This document shows, piece after piece, positions 1-6,341 of a DNA stretch of 11,308 bases (position 1 is its first letter; every line of letters begins with the position of its first letter). Under the pieces are notes generated by a model. That model was not told the origin of the DNA and searched no databases. It worked only from the letters and a program-made list of their open reading frames with translations. This stretch comes from Paramuribaculum sp. (GTDB lineage: Bacteria; Bacteroidota; Bacteroidia; Bacteroidales; Muribaculaceae), in assembly GCA_029051835.1 (NCBI GenBank), contig JAIDKJ010000330.1, forward strand, positions 1-11,308, given 5' to 3'. Both the position numbers and the translations under genes were made by a program.

Positions 1-672
1 ACAGACGTAGTACATCTGGCCCTCCTTGTCGGGGAGCTGTCCGGTGCCGTAGCCCGAAGCCTCGTTGACCACGTAGGGGGGCTGTATTTCAAGATACCCG
101 GCCTCGGAAGCCTGATCGAGGAAGAACTGTATCAGGGCGCGCTGCAGCTTGGCTCCCTTGCCTTTGTAGACGGGGAAACCGGCGCCGGTGATCTTCACTC
201 CGAGGTCGAAATCGATGAGATCATATTTCCTGGCGAGATCCCAGTGGGGCATGGCGTCGGGGCCGAGATCGGGCATGGGGCCTCCTGTCAGCTCCACTAC
301 GTTGTCGTCGGCGGTAAGGCCGGCGGGCACAGCCTCGCAGGGGATATTGGGGATGGTCAGGAGTATTTCACGCATGCGGCGTTCGGTGTCGGCCAGGCTG
401 TCGGCCACATCCTTCTGCTCCGCCTTGAGGGCAGCCACCTGCTGCTTGGCCTGCTCGGCCTCATCTTTTTTGCCCTGTTTCATCAGCGCGCCTATCGAGG
501 CGGCAAGCTTGTTGAGCTCAGCGGCGCGTGTGTCGTTAGAAAGCTGAAGCTGGCGGCGCTGCGCGTCAAGCTCCATTATGGCGTCGATCGGGCCTCTTCC
601 GTCAAATCCTTTGACGGCCAGACGCTCCACGATCTTGTCGGGATTTTCCTTTATCTGTTGAAGAGTAAGCAT
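1..672 (-). CDS. serS: Seryl-tRNA synthetase, N-terminal 224 residues (gene continues past the left edge)
   Basis: Charges tRNA-Ser with serine in the cytoplasm (class II aminoacyl-tRNA synthetase). The frame opens at ATG 672 (MLTLQQIKENPDKIVERLAV) and stays open to base 1, so about half of a normal protein of roughly 420 residues is present. Residues about 1-105 form the charged, Lys/Glu/Gln/Ala-rich helical arm (two-helix coiled coil) that binds the long variable arm of tRNA-Ser. After it come a linker (IPNIPCEAVPAG) and the start of the catalytic domain. The segment GAKLQRALIQFFLD...GYLEIQPPYVV is class II motif 1, followed by the family's GxGQLP stretch. MLTLQQIKENP is a typical SerRS start; AGGA lies just upstream of the ATG. 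It follows the YqeY gene with a 51-base gap in which I see no convincing promoter, so the two may be co-transcribed. Identity is secure. Confidence 0.97.
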   Translation of the reverse strand, partial: MLTLQQIKENPDKIVERLAVKGFDGRGPIDAIMELDAQRRQLQLSNDTRAAELNKLAASIGALMKQGKKDEAEQAKQQVAALKAEQKDVADSLADTERRMREILLTIPNIPCEAVPAGLTADDNVVELTGGPMPDLGPDAMPHWDLARKYDLIDFDLGVKITGAGFPVYKGKGAKLQRALIQFFLDQASEAGYLEIQPPYVVNEASGYGTGQLPDKEGQMYYVC

Positions 673-723
673 ATCCTAAAATATCAAGTATTTGTATAGT
701 GTATGGAGAAATCCGATAACGTA

Positions 724-1173
724 TCAGGCAAGCAGCTCCTTGACCTTGGCCGATATGGCACGGCCGTCGGCGCGTCCGGCGAGCGCCTTCGAGGCCACTC
801 CCATCACCTTGCCCATCTCCTTGGCCGAGGTGGCGCCGGTCTGCTCGATTATTTTTTTAAGCTCGGCGGTCAGCTCCTCTTCCGAAAGCTGGCGGGGAAG
901 ATACTCCTCGATGACTGCCGCCTCGGCGAGTTCGTTGGCGGCCAGCTCCGGACGGTTCTGCTGTGAGTAGATCTCAGCCGTCTCACGGCGCTGCTTCACC
1001 ATTTTGGTCATTATCTTCACAGCCGTTTCGTCGCTGAGAGTACCGTCGGATCCTTTTGCCGTCTTGGCTTCAAGAAATTCCTTTTTGATGCCGCGCAGAG
1101 TTTCGAGTCTTACCTGGTCGCGTGCGAGCATTGCAGCCTTTATATCGGCGCTGATGCGTTCAAACATATCCAT
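724..1173 (-). CDS. yqeY: GatB/YqeY domain protein
   Basis: A 149-residue protein of the YqeY family, whose fold matches the tail domain of the GatB subunit of tRNA-dependent amidotransferase. That domain is thought to contact tRNA; the function of the free-standing protein is not settled. Visible signatures are MDMFERISADIKAAMLARD at the N-terminus, the LRGIKKE segment, the central helical EIYSQQNRPELAANELAE and EEYLPRQLSEEEL, and a C-terminal MGKVMGVASKALAGRADG stretch that is the family hallmark for tRNA contact. The frame can be extended to ATG 1260, but those 29 extra residues are AT-rich, unlike the family, and cross a good promoter box at 1209-1216. I therefore start at 1173, which gives the family's usual length. 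A second ATG lies two codons downstream at 1167. Its neighbour serS is a fitting partner for a tRNA-related protein. No Shine-Dalgarno is visible, as is usual in this phylum. Confidence 0.93.
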   Translation of the reverse strand: MDMFERISADIKAAMLARDQVRLETLRGIKKEFLEAKTAKGSDGTLSDETAVKIMTKMVKQRRETAEIYSQQNRPELAANELAEAAVIEEYLPRQLSEEELTAELKKIIEQTGATSAKEMGKVMGVASKALAGRADGRAISAKVKELLA

Positions 1174-1208
1174 AGTCGTGGTTTTTGTCCGGTTGTATTT
1201 ATTGCGCG

Positions 1209-1216
1209 CAAAGTTA
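1209..1216 (-). promoter_or_regulatory. Putative -7 promoter element (TAACTTTG) for yqeY
   Basis: Read on the minus strand this is TAACTTTG, a full match to the Bacteroidota -7 consensus TAnnTTTG. A start site about 6 bases downstream, near 1203, would leave a leader of roughly 30 bases before ATG 1173. No clear TTTG -33 box is found at the 19-21-base spacing, so the match rests on the -7 box alone. Its position between ATG 1260 and ATG 1173 is the main reason to prefer the downstream start. Confidence 0.5.
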
Positions 1217-1303
1217 CGAAATTCGCCCAACAATTCATATATAAAAATGACAATCTCCACGCACGGCCTCGCGCCGGCCGCACTTCTTTGGGCTTCATGA
1301 CAC

Positions 1304-1352
1304 AGCGATAGCCTGAGGTTGCCGTAGTCCTCAGGCTATCGCTATGTTTTTT
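1304..1352 (+). terminator. 15-bp perfect hairpin with T-tract on the plus strand
   Basis: AGCGATAGCCTGAGG (1304-1318) is exactly complementary to CCTCAGGCTATCGCT (1329-1343) across a 10-base loop. After one mismatch three more pairs form (1300-1302 with 1345-1347). On the plus strand six T follow (1347-1352), giving a classic intrinsic terminator. On the minus strand, the direction of all neighbouring genes, the hairpin is preceded by A residues and has no T-run after it. It lies in the 242-base gap between the fimbrillin-like gene and yqeY. It may end or stabilise the 3' end of the fimbrial transcript, or stop antisense transcription from the left. The hairpin is certain; the direction of action is not. 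Confidence 0.7.
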
Positions 1353-1415
1353 GGGGGCGTCGCGCACGGCAGGATGCCTTTATGGCTTTGCCATGCCGCG
1401 ACGGAGATCATACGG

Positions 1416-3464
1416 TTACTTTGACTTCTTATTCCCCGAATCGGAAGAAGAAGGGGGAGGAGTCAGGTAATCCTCCATGTCGACAGGTATGTCGCGGTTG
1501 TTCCATTCGTCGACGACCACTCTGAAGTCAATGGCCTTGCTCAGCACGGGGTCACCCTGCTTCTTGCCCACCCATTTCTTCTTGGAGTTCATGGTGCCGG
1601 GGTCGCGCAGACGACACTGCTGCGAGGGAATGATCTCGTATCTGTCGGCATAATCCTGTCCGGGAAGCGCCTTCCAGTTATCGCGGCAGGCTGTAGAGAT
1701 TTCGCCATCGATGCCTACTCCTCCCATGCCGAAGTCGAAGTCGTCGGGCGGATATATGCCTGCGCCGCTCTTCGGTCCCATGAATTCGAGGATATAGGTG
1801 TATTTGTAGCCGGGTTCCCACTTGTCATCGATAGGCACGCATACCCATGCAAACTGCTTGCGCACCTCCTTCCAGCCTACGCTGTAGTTGACATCGGGAT
1901 AGCGGTAGCCGTAATTGTCGATAGGCTTGCCTGTGTTTTTATCATAGATAACGCCGTCATCACCCACAAGGTTACCGAAGTTGTCGATACGCTGGGTCTG
2001 GTCAGGATCGCTGTACATCGGCTCTCCGGTTTCGTTGTTGACCGGGAATCCTTTGTCGTCAAGACGGTTGCCGATATTGTCCCAGGGTATTCCGTCGGCA
2101 TTTACCGGCAGTCCGTTGATATTCCACTTCTCAGGGTCGGTATAGGGGAAGAGGATATGGCGGTGCATGTGGTTTTCGTCGCCGTGGATCATCCACACCT
2201 GTATGGCGAGCAGTATGTAGGCTCCGTGGTTGTTGGGCTTGCCCTCCTCGTCGTAGAACTGCTGTTTGGGATCCTCCTCACGGTTTTTGTTGTAAGGCAC
2301 GAGCTGCTGCGGAAGCAGGAGCATATTGGTTGCGTCCATACCGTCGTGCTCGGTGTTCTTGTTGGTCAGCAGATGGCTGATATATCGAGAAGCCGTCATG
2401 TTTTCGGTGACAAGGTGGTCGCAGACACCGTCGTTGTTATAGTCGGTGTGGTGTCCCTCGCCGGGGGGCGCGGGATCGGGCCAGTTTTCGTCGTCGGGGA
2501 TGCCGGGTGTGGTTTCGTCGCCGTCGGCTCTTGAACGTGCGCGGGTGGTTTCGTTATCGTTATCTCCCTCGTTATCATCGCCTTCGTCGGGAATCACAGG
2601 CAGAGAGGTAGGCTCGTTTATAGAAAATCCGAGCATCACAGGCTCAGGGAAGAACCATCCGTAATGGCTGCGGTTGGAGCCTTTGAGAAGCTGGTCGGGG
2701 TCGACCACTGTGGCGTCGTCGTAGTTCTGTCGTCCGGGAAGAGTCCAGTAGAGCTGATCGTCGCCTATGCCGCTCACCTTGGGCTGCGGGAAGGTCACGT
2801 CACCGTTGTTGATGATATTGCAGAACCATGCTCCGGCCACATACACGCGCGTATTGTTGTTGGGCGAATATGCTTTCAGCTCTATCTGCGACAGGGCGTG
2901 GTGGAAGTGCAGCTCCACTCCGCTCACCTCGTCGTTGTAGGATCGCTTGTGCTCAATGATGAGATCCTCCTGATCCTGCGGACGCTGATAGGGGCGGAAG
3001 TCGTGGATCATCTGCTTTGCCGCATTGATGTCGATGCGGCGTCCCTCCTCGGGAGTGCTGCTGTGGGGGAGGAAACTGTTGCGGCTGTAGTGGCCGTCGA
3101 TGCCCGATATGAAACGGTAGGCGTAGTAGTCCACCCAGGCCGCGTCGCGGGGGTAGAAATACGGACCGCCCTCGATGCTCCAGTGGAGCGCATAGTAGTT
3201 GGCTTCGATCGAATCAGGATCGACCTTTGTCACGAGCAGATCTTTGAAAAATTCCAGACCGTCGGGACAGTAGGCGTAGATGCGAAACGAATCGAGGTTT
3301 TCCGTCGTATGTATCAGCGATGTACGGCTGTGGGTATTGACCGAAGTGGTGAATCCGATAGGATCACCCTGGTCTTGGGCTGTAATCACATCGTCGATAC
3401 AAGCTGTCAATGCGCTACACATGACCAGCCCTACGGCGAAGAGCAAAGTGGAGTAACGATGCAT
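1416..3464 (-). CDS. Fimbrillin-like (Mfa/FimA-type) surface lipoprotein, large form
   Basis: A 682-residue exported lipoprotein resembling the fimbrillin / Mfa-like family of Bacteroidales, which build or anchor type V pili or related surface structures. The signal peptide is MHRYSTLLFAVGLVMCSALTAC with lipobox LTAC and lipidated Cys22; Asp24-Asp25 follow, compatible with export to the outer membrane surface. Family features are SLIHTTENLDSFRIYAY (about 49-65), HFHHALSQIELKAYS (186-200), MLLLPQQLVPY (381-391) and the late strand YKYTYILEF (553-561). Two stretches look inserted: an acidic linker at about 292-346 and a Gly/Asp/Asn-rich repeat at about 449-521. The C-terminus is a Pro/Ser/Lys-rich tail. 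It is the last gene of the fimbrial block, 71 bases after the DUF5119 gene, with no promoter visible in the gap. Whether it is a shaft pilin, tip or anchor cannot be told. At 682 residues it is longer than typical pilins, which favours a tip or accessory role (inference). Confidence 0.8.
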   Translation of the reverse strand: MHRYSTLLFAVGLVMCSALTACIDDVITAQDQGDPIGFTTSVNTHSRTSLIHTTENLDSFRIYAYCPDGLEFFKDLLVTKVDPDSIEANYYALHWSIEGGPYFYPRDAAWVDYYAYRFISGIDGHYSRNSFLPHSSTPEEGRRIDINAAKQMIHDFRPYQRPQDQEDLIIEHKRSYNDEVSGVELHFHHALSQIELKAYSPNNNTRVYVAGAWFCNIINNGDVTFPQPKVSGIGDDQLYWTLPGRQNYDDATVVDPDQLLKGSNRSHYGWFFPEPVMLGFSINEPTSLPVIPDEGDDNEGDNDNETTRARSRADGDETTPGIPDDENWPDPAPPGEGHHTDYNNDGVCDHLVTENMTASRYISHLLTNKNTEHDGMDATNMLLLPQQLVPYNKNREEDPKQQFYDEEGKPNNHGAYILLAIQVWMIHGDENHMHRHILFPYTDPEKWNINGLPVNADGIPWDNIGNRLDDKGFPVNNETGEPMYSDPDQTQRIDNFGNLVGDDGVIYDKNTGKPIDNYGYRYPDVNYSVGWKEVRKQFAWVCVPIDDKWEPGYKYTYILEFMGPKSGAGIYPPDDFDFGMGGVGIDGEISTACRDNWKALPGQDYADRYEIIPSQQCRLRDPGTMNSKKKWVGKKQGDPVLSKAIDFRVVVDEWNNRDIPVDMEDYLTPPPSSSDSGNKKSK
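1902..2120 (-). repeat. Degenerate Gly/Asp/Asn-rich repeat inside the fimbrillin-like protein
   Basis: Codes residues about 449-521. Short units of the form (D/N)-x-x-G-x-x-V/L-x-(D/N)-x-G-x-P recur, for example INGLPVNADGIPWDNIGNRL, LDDKGFPVNNETGEPM, IDNFGNLVGDDGVIYDKN and TGKPIDNYGYRYP. Acidic residues and glycines at short intervals are reminiscent of Ca-binding loop repeats, but I cannot assign a named domain. The segment lies between a region ending HRHILFPYTDPEKW and one starting VNYSVGWKEVRKQFAW, so it looks like a loop or domain inserted in a beta-sandwich. Confidence 0.5.
2427..2591 (-). other. Acidic low-complexity linker of the fimbrillin-like protein, with an EF-hand-like loop
   Basis: Codes residues about 292-346. 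The stretch is dominated by Asp, Glu, Asn, Gly and Pro (PDEGDDNEGDNDNETT, then PDDENWPDPAPPGEGHH) and holds a short basic break, TRARSRA (307-313). It ends in DYNNDGVCDH (341-350), which has the D-x-N-x-D-G-x-x-D spacing of calcium-binding loops. It is probably flexible and surface exposed. The Arg-rich break could be exposed to trypsin-like proteases; this is speculation. Confidence 0.55.
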
Positions 3465-3535
3465 GTTATTCGATTTTAGATGATTGGTTGTTGATATTTG
3501 ATTCTGTATGATAAGTTGTCGTTCATATTAGGCCG

Positions 3536-4567
3536 TCACTGCATCGGTATGACGATAGGCGGCGTCGGAATCCACGGATCGACTACCGGTCCGAGATCGT
3601 TCATGCCGCACACATCCATGTCGCGGACCACGATCTTGACGTAGGTCTCGCCATCCTGCTCGTCGACCTGACTCGTGACATCCCACTCGAAGAAGCGGCG
3701 CTCCTCCTGCTCGTTGATGACGTAGCAGCAGAGCTTGTGCTTCGACCATTTTTCGGGATTGACAGGGCAGTGGGGGAATGCGTAGAAGTGACCTTCGAGC
3801 ACATCGTCGTCGGTAGGCACCATCGAGAATGGCACGATATTGTTGTCGTCGCCCTCGCCGGGCACCTCCATGTGGTGGACGCGCACTTTCGATGCAAGTC
3901 CGGAGAGAGTGCCGCTGACTTTCAACACCGTTTCCAGACAGCCGATATTCTCTATTATCACATGATAGTGTATGACCACGGGCTTTGGATACATGGTGAC
4001 GACCTGCGTCACGCCCACCTGACCGTGGATATTGTAGTCCTCGAGCGTATGGCCGTAGATGCCCTCCTGCGACGACTCCTTGACGCCCTCGTTGTAGGTG
4101 CCTTCGGCGCGCTTTATATCGTCATCCTCCGAAAAGTCGCCTCCTCCTTCGGCTCTTATGTCCATTCCGGCAAGTATGTAGGTGTCGCGGGTCTGTACGG
4201 TGAACGTCTTGTGCGACTCCTCGCCGCTGAAGTTGTAGGTTTCCGTGTCGGAGTTGAGACAGAGGAAATGATAGTCGCCTACAGGCAGACTGATGACTCC
4301 GCCCTTGGATCCGGCGAAGTCGAAACGCCTCACCTGTCCGCCCTCTTTGGGATAGGCGTAAAAAGCCATTGACCTTACGGTATATTCGGCTTCGGGCGCA
4401 TCCCACCATGCAAACTCCACACGAAGCATTCCGTCGTGGGGATGATGCCAGCAGAACGGCTTGTGCTCGCACGCCACCGACAGGATCAGCAGTGCGGACA
4501 ATGCCGTCAGGCGCCTGAGGAAGCGCCGTGACTTTATTAGTGATATGTGAGGTAATCTGCGTGTCAT
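3536..4567 (-). CDS. DUF5119 family lipoprotein
   Basis: A 343-residue exported lipoprotein of the DUF5119 family, which is confined largely to Bacteroidales and commonly sits in fimbrillin gene clusters; its role there is not established. The signal peptide is basic then hydrophobic (MTRRLPHISLIKSRRFLRRL...LLILSVAC) with lipidated Cys33. Directly after it comes the family opening CEHKPFCWHHPHDGMLRVEF, then WDAPEAEYTVRSMAFYAYP, PVGDYHFLCLNSDTE and later YHVIIENIGCLETVLKVSGT. The C-terminus is Pro-rich (PWIPTPPIVIPMQ). The frame extends to ATG 4648, but that start would overlap the preceding gene by 56 bases and bury the signal peptide. ATG 4567, 25 bases after the DUF3575 stop, is far better. 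The spacing implies co-transcription with its neighbours. Many DUF5119 proteins share features with fimbrillin-type folds, so a structural or assembly role is plausible but inferred. Confidence 0.88.
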   Translation of the reverse strand: MTRRLPHISLIKSRRFLRRLTALSALLILSVACEHKPFCWHHPHDGMLRVEFAWWDAPEAEYTVRSMAFYAYPKEGGQVRRFDFAGSKGGVISLPVGDYHFLCLNSDTETYNFSGEESHKTFTVQTRDTYILAGMDIRAEGGGDFSEDDDIKRAEGTYNEGVKESSQEGIYGHTLEDYNIHGQVGVTQVVTMYPKPVVIHYHVIIENIGCLETVLKVSGTLSGLASKVRVHHMEVPGEGDDNNIVPFSMVPTDDDVLEGHFYAFPHCPVNPEKWSKHKLCCYVINEQEERRFFEWDVTSQVDEQDGETYVKIVVRDMDVCGMNDLGPVVDPWIPTPPIVIPMQ

Positions 4568-4592
4568 AATTCCATAAAGGGTCTGCTGCGGT

Positions 4593-6083
4593 CTACTTTT
4601 CCAGATCTTCTTCGGTATTGACATTGCCATGTCCGAGCAGCCACACAAGAGATACTTCCAGACGTGTGGGGCTTATCATCTTGCGTCGTTTGGTGGCCTT
4701 CCACACGTAGTGGTTGTCGATAGGCACATATTTGTAGAACTGTCCCCAGCTATAGCCGAGTCCTATGGTGAAGTCGAGATTGAGTCGCGGGGTGATGGGC
4801 ATGGAGTAGCCGTAGGCTATGCCGGCGGCATGAGTCCATCTTCGGGCCTGATAACCCTTGCCTCCAAGCTCGAAGTCATAGGTCAGCATCTGGAAATAAG
4901 GGCCTATGTGATGACCGCTGAAGGGCTTGCCTTCAGCTTTTTTGCCAAACCATTTCTTGATCGTCAGATCGCCGCCATAGTAGCGCCAGTACCAGTGGAT
5001 GCGGTCGCTCTTCCACCAGGCATAGTTCCAGTTGATCTCGGCCGACCATCTTTTGCCCATATAGAAGTCGATGCCCACGTTGGGGATCAGGAAAAGATCG
5101 TAGAGCATATTGGTGCTCACGGTCATGTAGAACGGCCGGTCGGTCAGTATGTGGTAATATGGCATCGGTGGTGCCACGATGGTCGGGACGTAGTTGAATC
5201 TCTGCGGTCCGATCATGATGCGTGGCAGCGGCGGACGCGGATGCTCGTAGATGATCTGCACCTGCGACGCACGCAGCGACGGATAGTACTTGTTGTAGAG
5301 ATACATCCAGGGTATTGCCCAATGGAGTTTCTTCAGGCGCGGCATGCGGTCGTCGGGGGTGCCGGGAGTGTCGATAATGCGGAGCACTTCGTCGCGGTCG
5401 GGCACATCGGGGTCGGCAAGCACTATGCGTTTGAGTCCGCACCAGTCTACGCCCGGATATTCGGCGGAGATTATCGAGGGGTCAAGCTCCACGGGCGAAT
5501 TTTTCACCATGTACTCGGTGATTCGCGCCGCACGCTGCTCCGAAAGCCATTTGTTGAATCGTGTCGTACCCTCAGGCGAGGCGCCACCCATGATGCGGAT
5601 GGCGCGCACTTTGAGCGACGGATCGCTCTTGATGCGTTGAAGCTCTACCAGAAAAGAATCGAGTCGCTCGGCATTGCGCTGATATTTCGGAAGCAGATTG
5701 ACCTTCGACTGATGGAAATAGATACGGATGCCGACGGTATCCATGCGACCGCCGTCCGACTCTATGCTTACCGTTATCGAATCATCGGGGCATGCCTGAG
5801 GGGTGGGCGAATAAAATTCGCCCTCTTTGGCGTTTTGTGCCGATGCCGGTGATATTGCGCCAAGAAGCATGAAAAGCACTCCGAAGATCCACCCGCGATA
5901 AACGGATGACAACCTACGGCTGCTAAAGTAATTACAACCTGAATGATTATCTTCGTTAATATTCACGTCCTGTATACTTTTTCCTGCTGCGAAATTTCCA
6001 CTTACAACCCCTTTGGAGGATGCCGGAAATATCGACGGCTTCCATTTGCCTGATTCAGACTGCAAATATAGCGCATGAGTCAT
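4593..6083 (-). CDS. OmpA-like / DUF3575 outer-membrane protein (start uncertain)
   Basis: Probably an outer-membrane protein that opens a fimbrial-type operon. In the maximal frame of 496 residues the signal peptide lies unusually deep (YRGWIFGVLFMLLGAISPASAQ, 62-83). After it come an OmpA-like region (IRIYFHQSKVNLLP at about 118-131, then GGASPEGTTRFNKWLSEQRA at 165-184, close to the peptidoglycan-binding OmpA motif) and a Trp/Tyr-rich C-terminal region (about 320-496: YMTVSTNMLYDLFLIPNVGI, WSAEINWNYAWWKSD, then alternating strands). That last part matches DUF3575, a small beta-barrel family. The first 57 residues look non-coding: AT-rich and unlike the family. A promoter box at 6063-6070 would start transcription near 6056, downstream of ATG 6083. 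Likelier starts are GTG 5966 or TTG 5912, the latter giving a normal signal peptide; no in-frame ATG lies between 6083 and the signal peptide core. Family confidence is high; start confidence is low. Confidence 0.82.
   Translation of the reverse strand: MTHALYLQSESGKWKPSIFPASSKGVVSGNFAAGKSIQDVNINEDNHSGCNYFSSRRLSSVYRGWIFGVLFMLLGAISPASAQNAKEGEFYSPTPQACPDDSITVSIESDGGRMDTVGIRIYFHQSKVNLLPKYQRNAERLDSFLVELQRIKSDPSLKVRAIRIMGGASPEGTTRFNKWLSEQRAARITEYMVKNSPVELDPSIISAEYPGVDWCGLKRIVLADPDVPDRDEVLRIIDTPGTPDDRMPRLKKLHWAIPWMYLYNKYYPSLRASQVQIIYEHPRPPLPRIMIGPQRFNYVPTIVAPPMPYYHILTDRPFYMTVSTNMLYDLFLIPNVGIDFYMGKRWSAEINWNYAWWKSDRIHWYWRYYGGDLTIKKWFGKKAEGKPFSGHHIGPYFQMLTYDFELGGKGYQARRWTHAAGIAYGYSMPITPRLNLDFTIGLGYSWGQFYKYVPIDNHYVWKATKRRKMISPTRLEVSLVWLLGHGNVNTEEDLEK
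6063..6070 (-). promoter_or_regulatory. Putative -7 element (TATATTTG) of the fimbrial-type operon
   Basis: On the minus strand the bases read TATATTTG, a full match to TAnnTTTG. At the 19-20-base spacing upstream there is a T-run rather than a clean TTTG, so the -33 part is weak. The predicted start is near 6056, which gives a 90-145-base leader to the GTG or TTG candidates of the DUF3575 gene. Confidence 0.5.
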
Positions 6084-6098
6084 AAAAAATCGCTATAT
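6066..6098. promoter_or_regulatory. 8-bp inverted repeat overlapping the fimbrial promoter (possible operator)
   Basis: ATATAGCG (6066-6073) and CGCTATAT (6091-6098) are exact inverted copies separated by 17 bases. The left arm overlaps the -7 box and the right arm falls at the -33 position of the same promoter. This geometry suits a dimeric regulator or sigma/anti-sigma-responsive site, but an 8-bp match in AT-rich DNA may also be chance. Confidence 0.35.
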
Positions 6099-6155
6099 AG
6101 TCTGATTTTTAACACAAAAAATGTGATTATTTTGAAAAATACCGCTGAAATTGAC

Positions 6156-6171
6156 AAAAAAAGTGGGTAAG
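6156..6171 (-). terminator. T-run terminator of the SRP RNA
   Basis: The terminal helix arm CTTACCC (6171-6165) is followed by AC and then seven T (6162-6156) on the minus strand, so the RNA's own closing stem probably serves as the terminator hairpin. Confidence 0.7.
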
Positions 6172-6261
6172 CTATCTACATCGCACCGCTACGACCCGGT
6201 ACCGCTGCTTCTGTCAAGACCTGACGGAGTTCCCGGGGAGCTGGTCGTGTAGGACTTACCC
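6165..6261 (-). ncRNA. ffs: Signal recognition particle RNA, small bacterial type
   Basis: About 97 nt. With the Ffh protein this RNA forms the particle that delivers nascent membrane proteins to FtsY and SecYEG. The minus-strand sequence contains the universal core, CGTCAGGTC then a loop then GAAGCAGCGG (about 6201-6226), matching the GTCAGGTC...GAAGCAGCC core of E. coli 4.5S RNA. The apical loop is TGAC (6213-6216), an allowed URRC-type SRP tetraloop. The ends close as GGGTAAG (6261-6255) with CTTACCC (6171-6165), and inner helices include CTACA/TGTAG and CGACC/GGTCG (6247-6243 with 6196-6192). A consensus promoter lies directly upstream, with its predicted start on the first G residues. 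A T7 run follows the closing helix. It is independent of the flanking protein genes. Exact ends may shift by a few bases. Confidence 0.95.
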
Positions 6262-6265
6262 GCCG

Positions 6266-6297
6266 CAAAATTAGGGTATATATCTTAAAACTACAAA
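6266..6297 (-). promoter_or_regulatory. Consensus Bacteroidota promoter of the SRP RNA gene
   Basis: On the minus strand, TTTG (6297-6294), a 20-base spacer, then TAATTTTG (6273-6266). Both boxes match the Bacteroidota primary sigma factor consensus (TTTG, 19-21 bases, TAnnTTTG). The start is expected about 5-7 bases beyond, at the GGG of the SRP RNA (6261-6259). It lies in the 80-base gap after the ThiF-like gene. Confidence 0.85.
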
Positions 6298-6341
6298 TTT
6301 ATTTCGCTACGAACCATCGTTTTCATCCGCAACAGGCTATC

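Noticed and set aside
1174..1260. N-terminal extension of YqeY from ATG 1260
   Set aside because: AT-rich, not in the family, and it crosses the TAACTTTG promoter box; ATG 1173 gives the standard length.
2664..3479. 271-codon open frame on the plus strand, Val-rich
   Set aside because: Antisense shadow of the fimbrillin-like gene; the Val/Gly/Asp-rich composition follows from the codons of the real gene.
3465..3535. Separate promoter before the fimbrillin-like gene
   Set aside because: The 71-base gap is AT-rich but has no TAnnTTTG on the minus strand, so co-transcription with the DUF5119 gene is the simpler reading.
4568..4648. Upstream start for the DUF5119 gene
   Set aside because: It would overlap the preceding gene by 56 bases and place 27 residues before an otherwise normal lipoprotein signal peptide.
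4629..5852. 407-codon open frame on the plus strand
   Set aside because: Antisense shadow of the OmpA/DUF3575 gene; no recognisable family and no promoter or ribosome site.
6060..6165. Invertible (phase-variable) promoter for the fimbrial locus
   Set aside because: Bacteroidales surface loci often have these, but I find no long inverted repeats about 100-300 bases apart and no invertase gene; the 8-bp arms with a 17-base spacer are too short and close.
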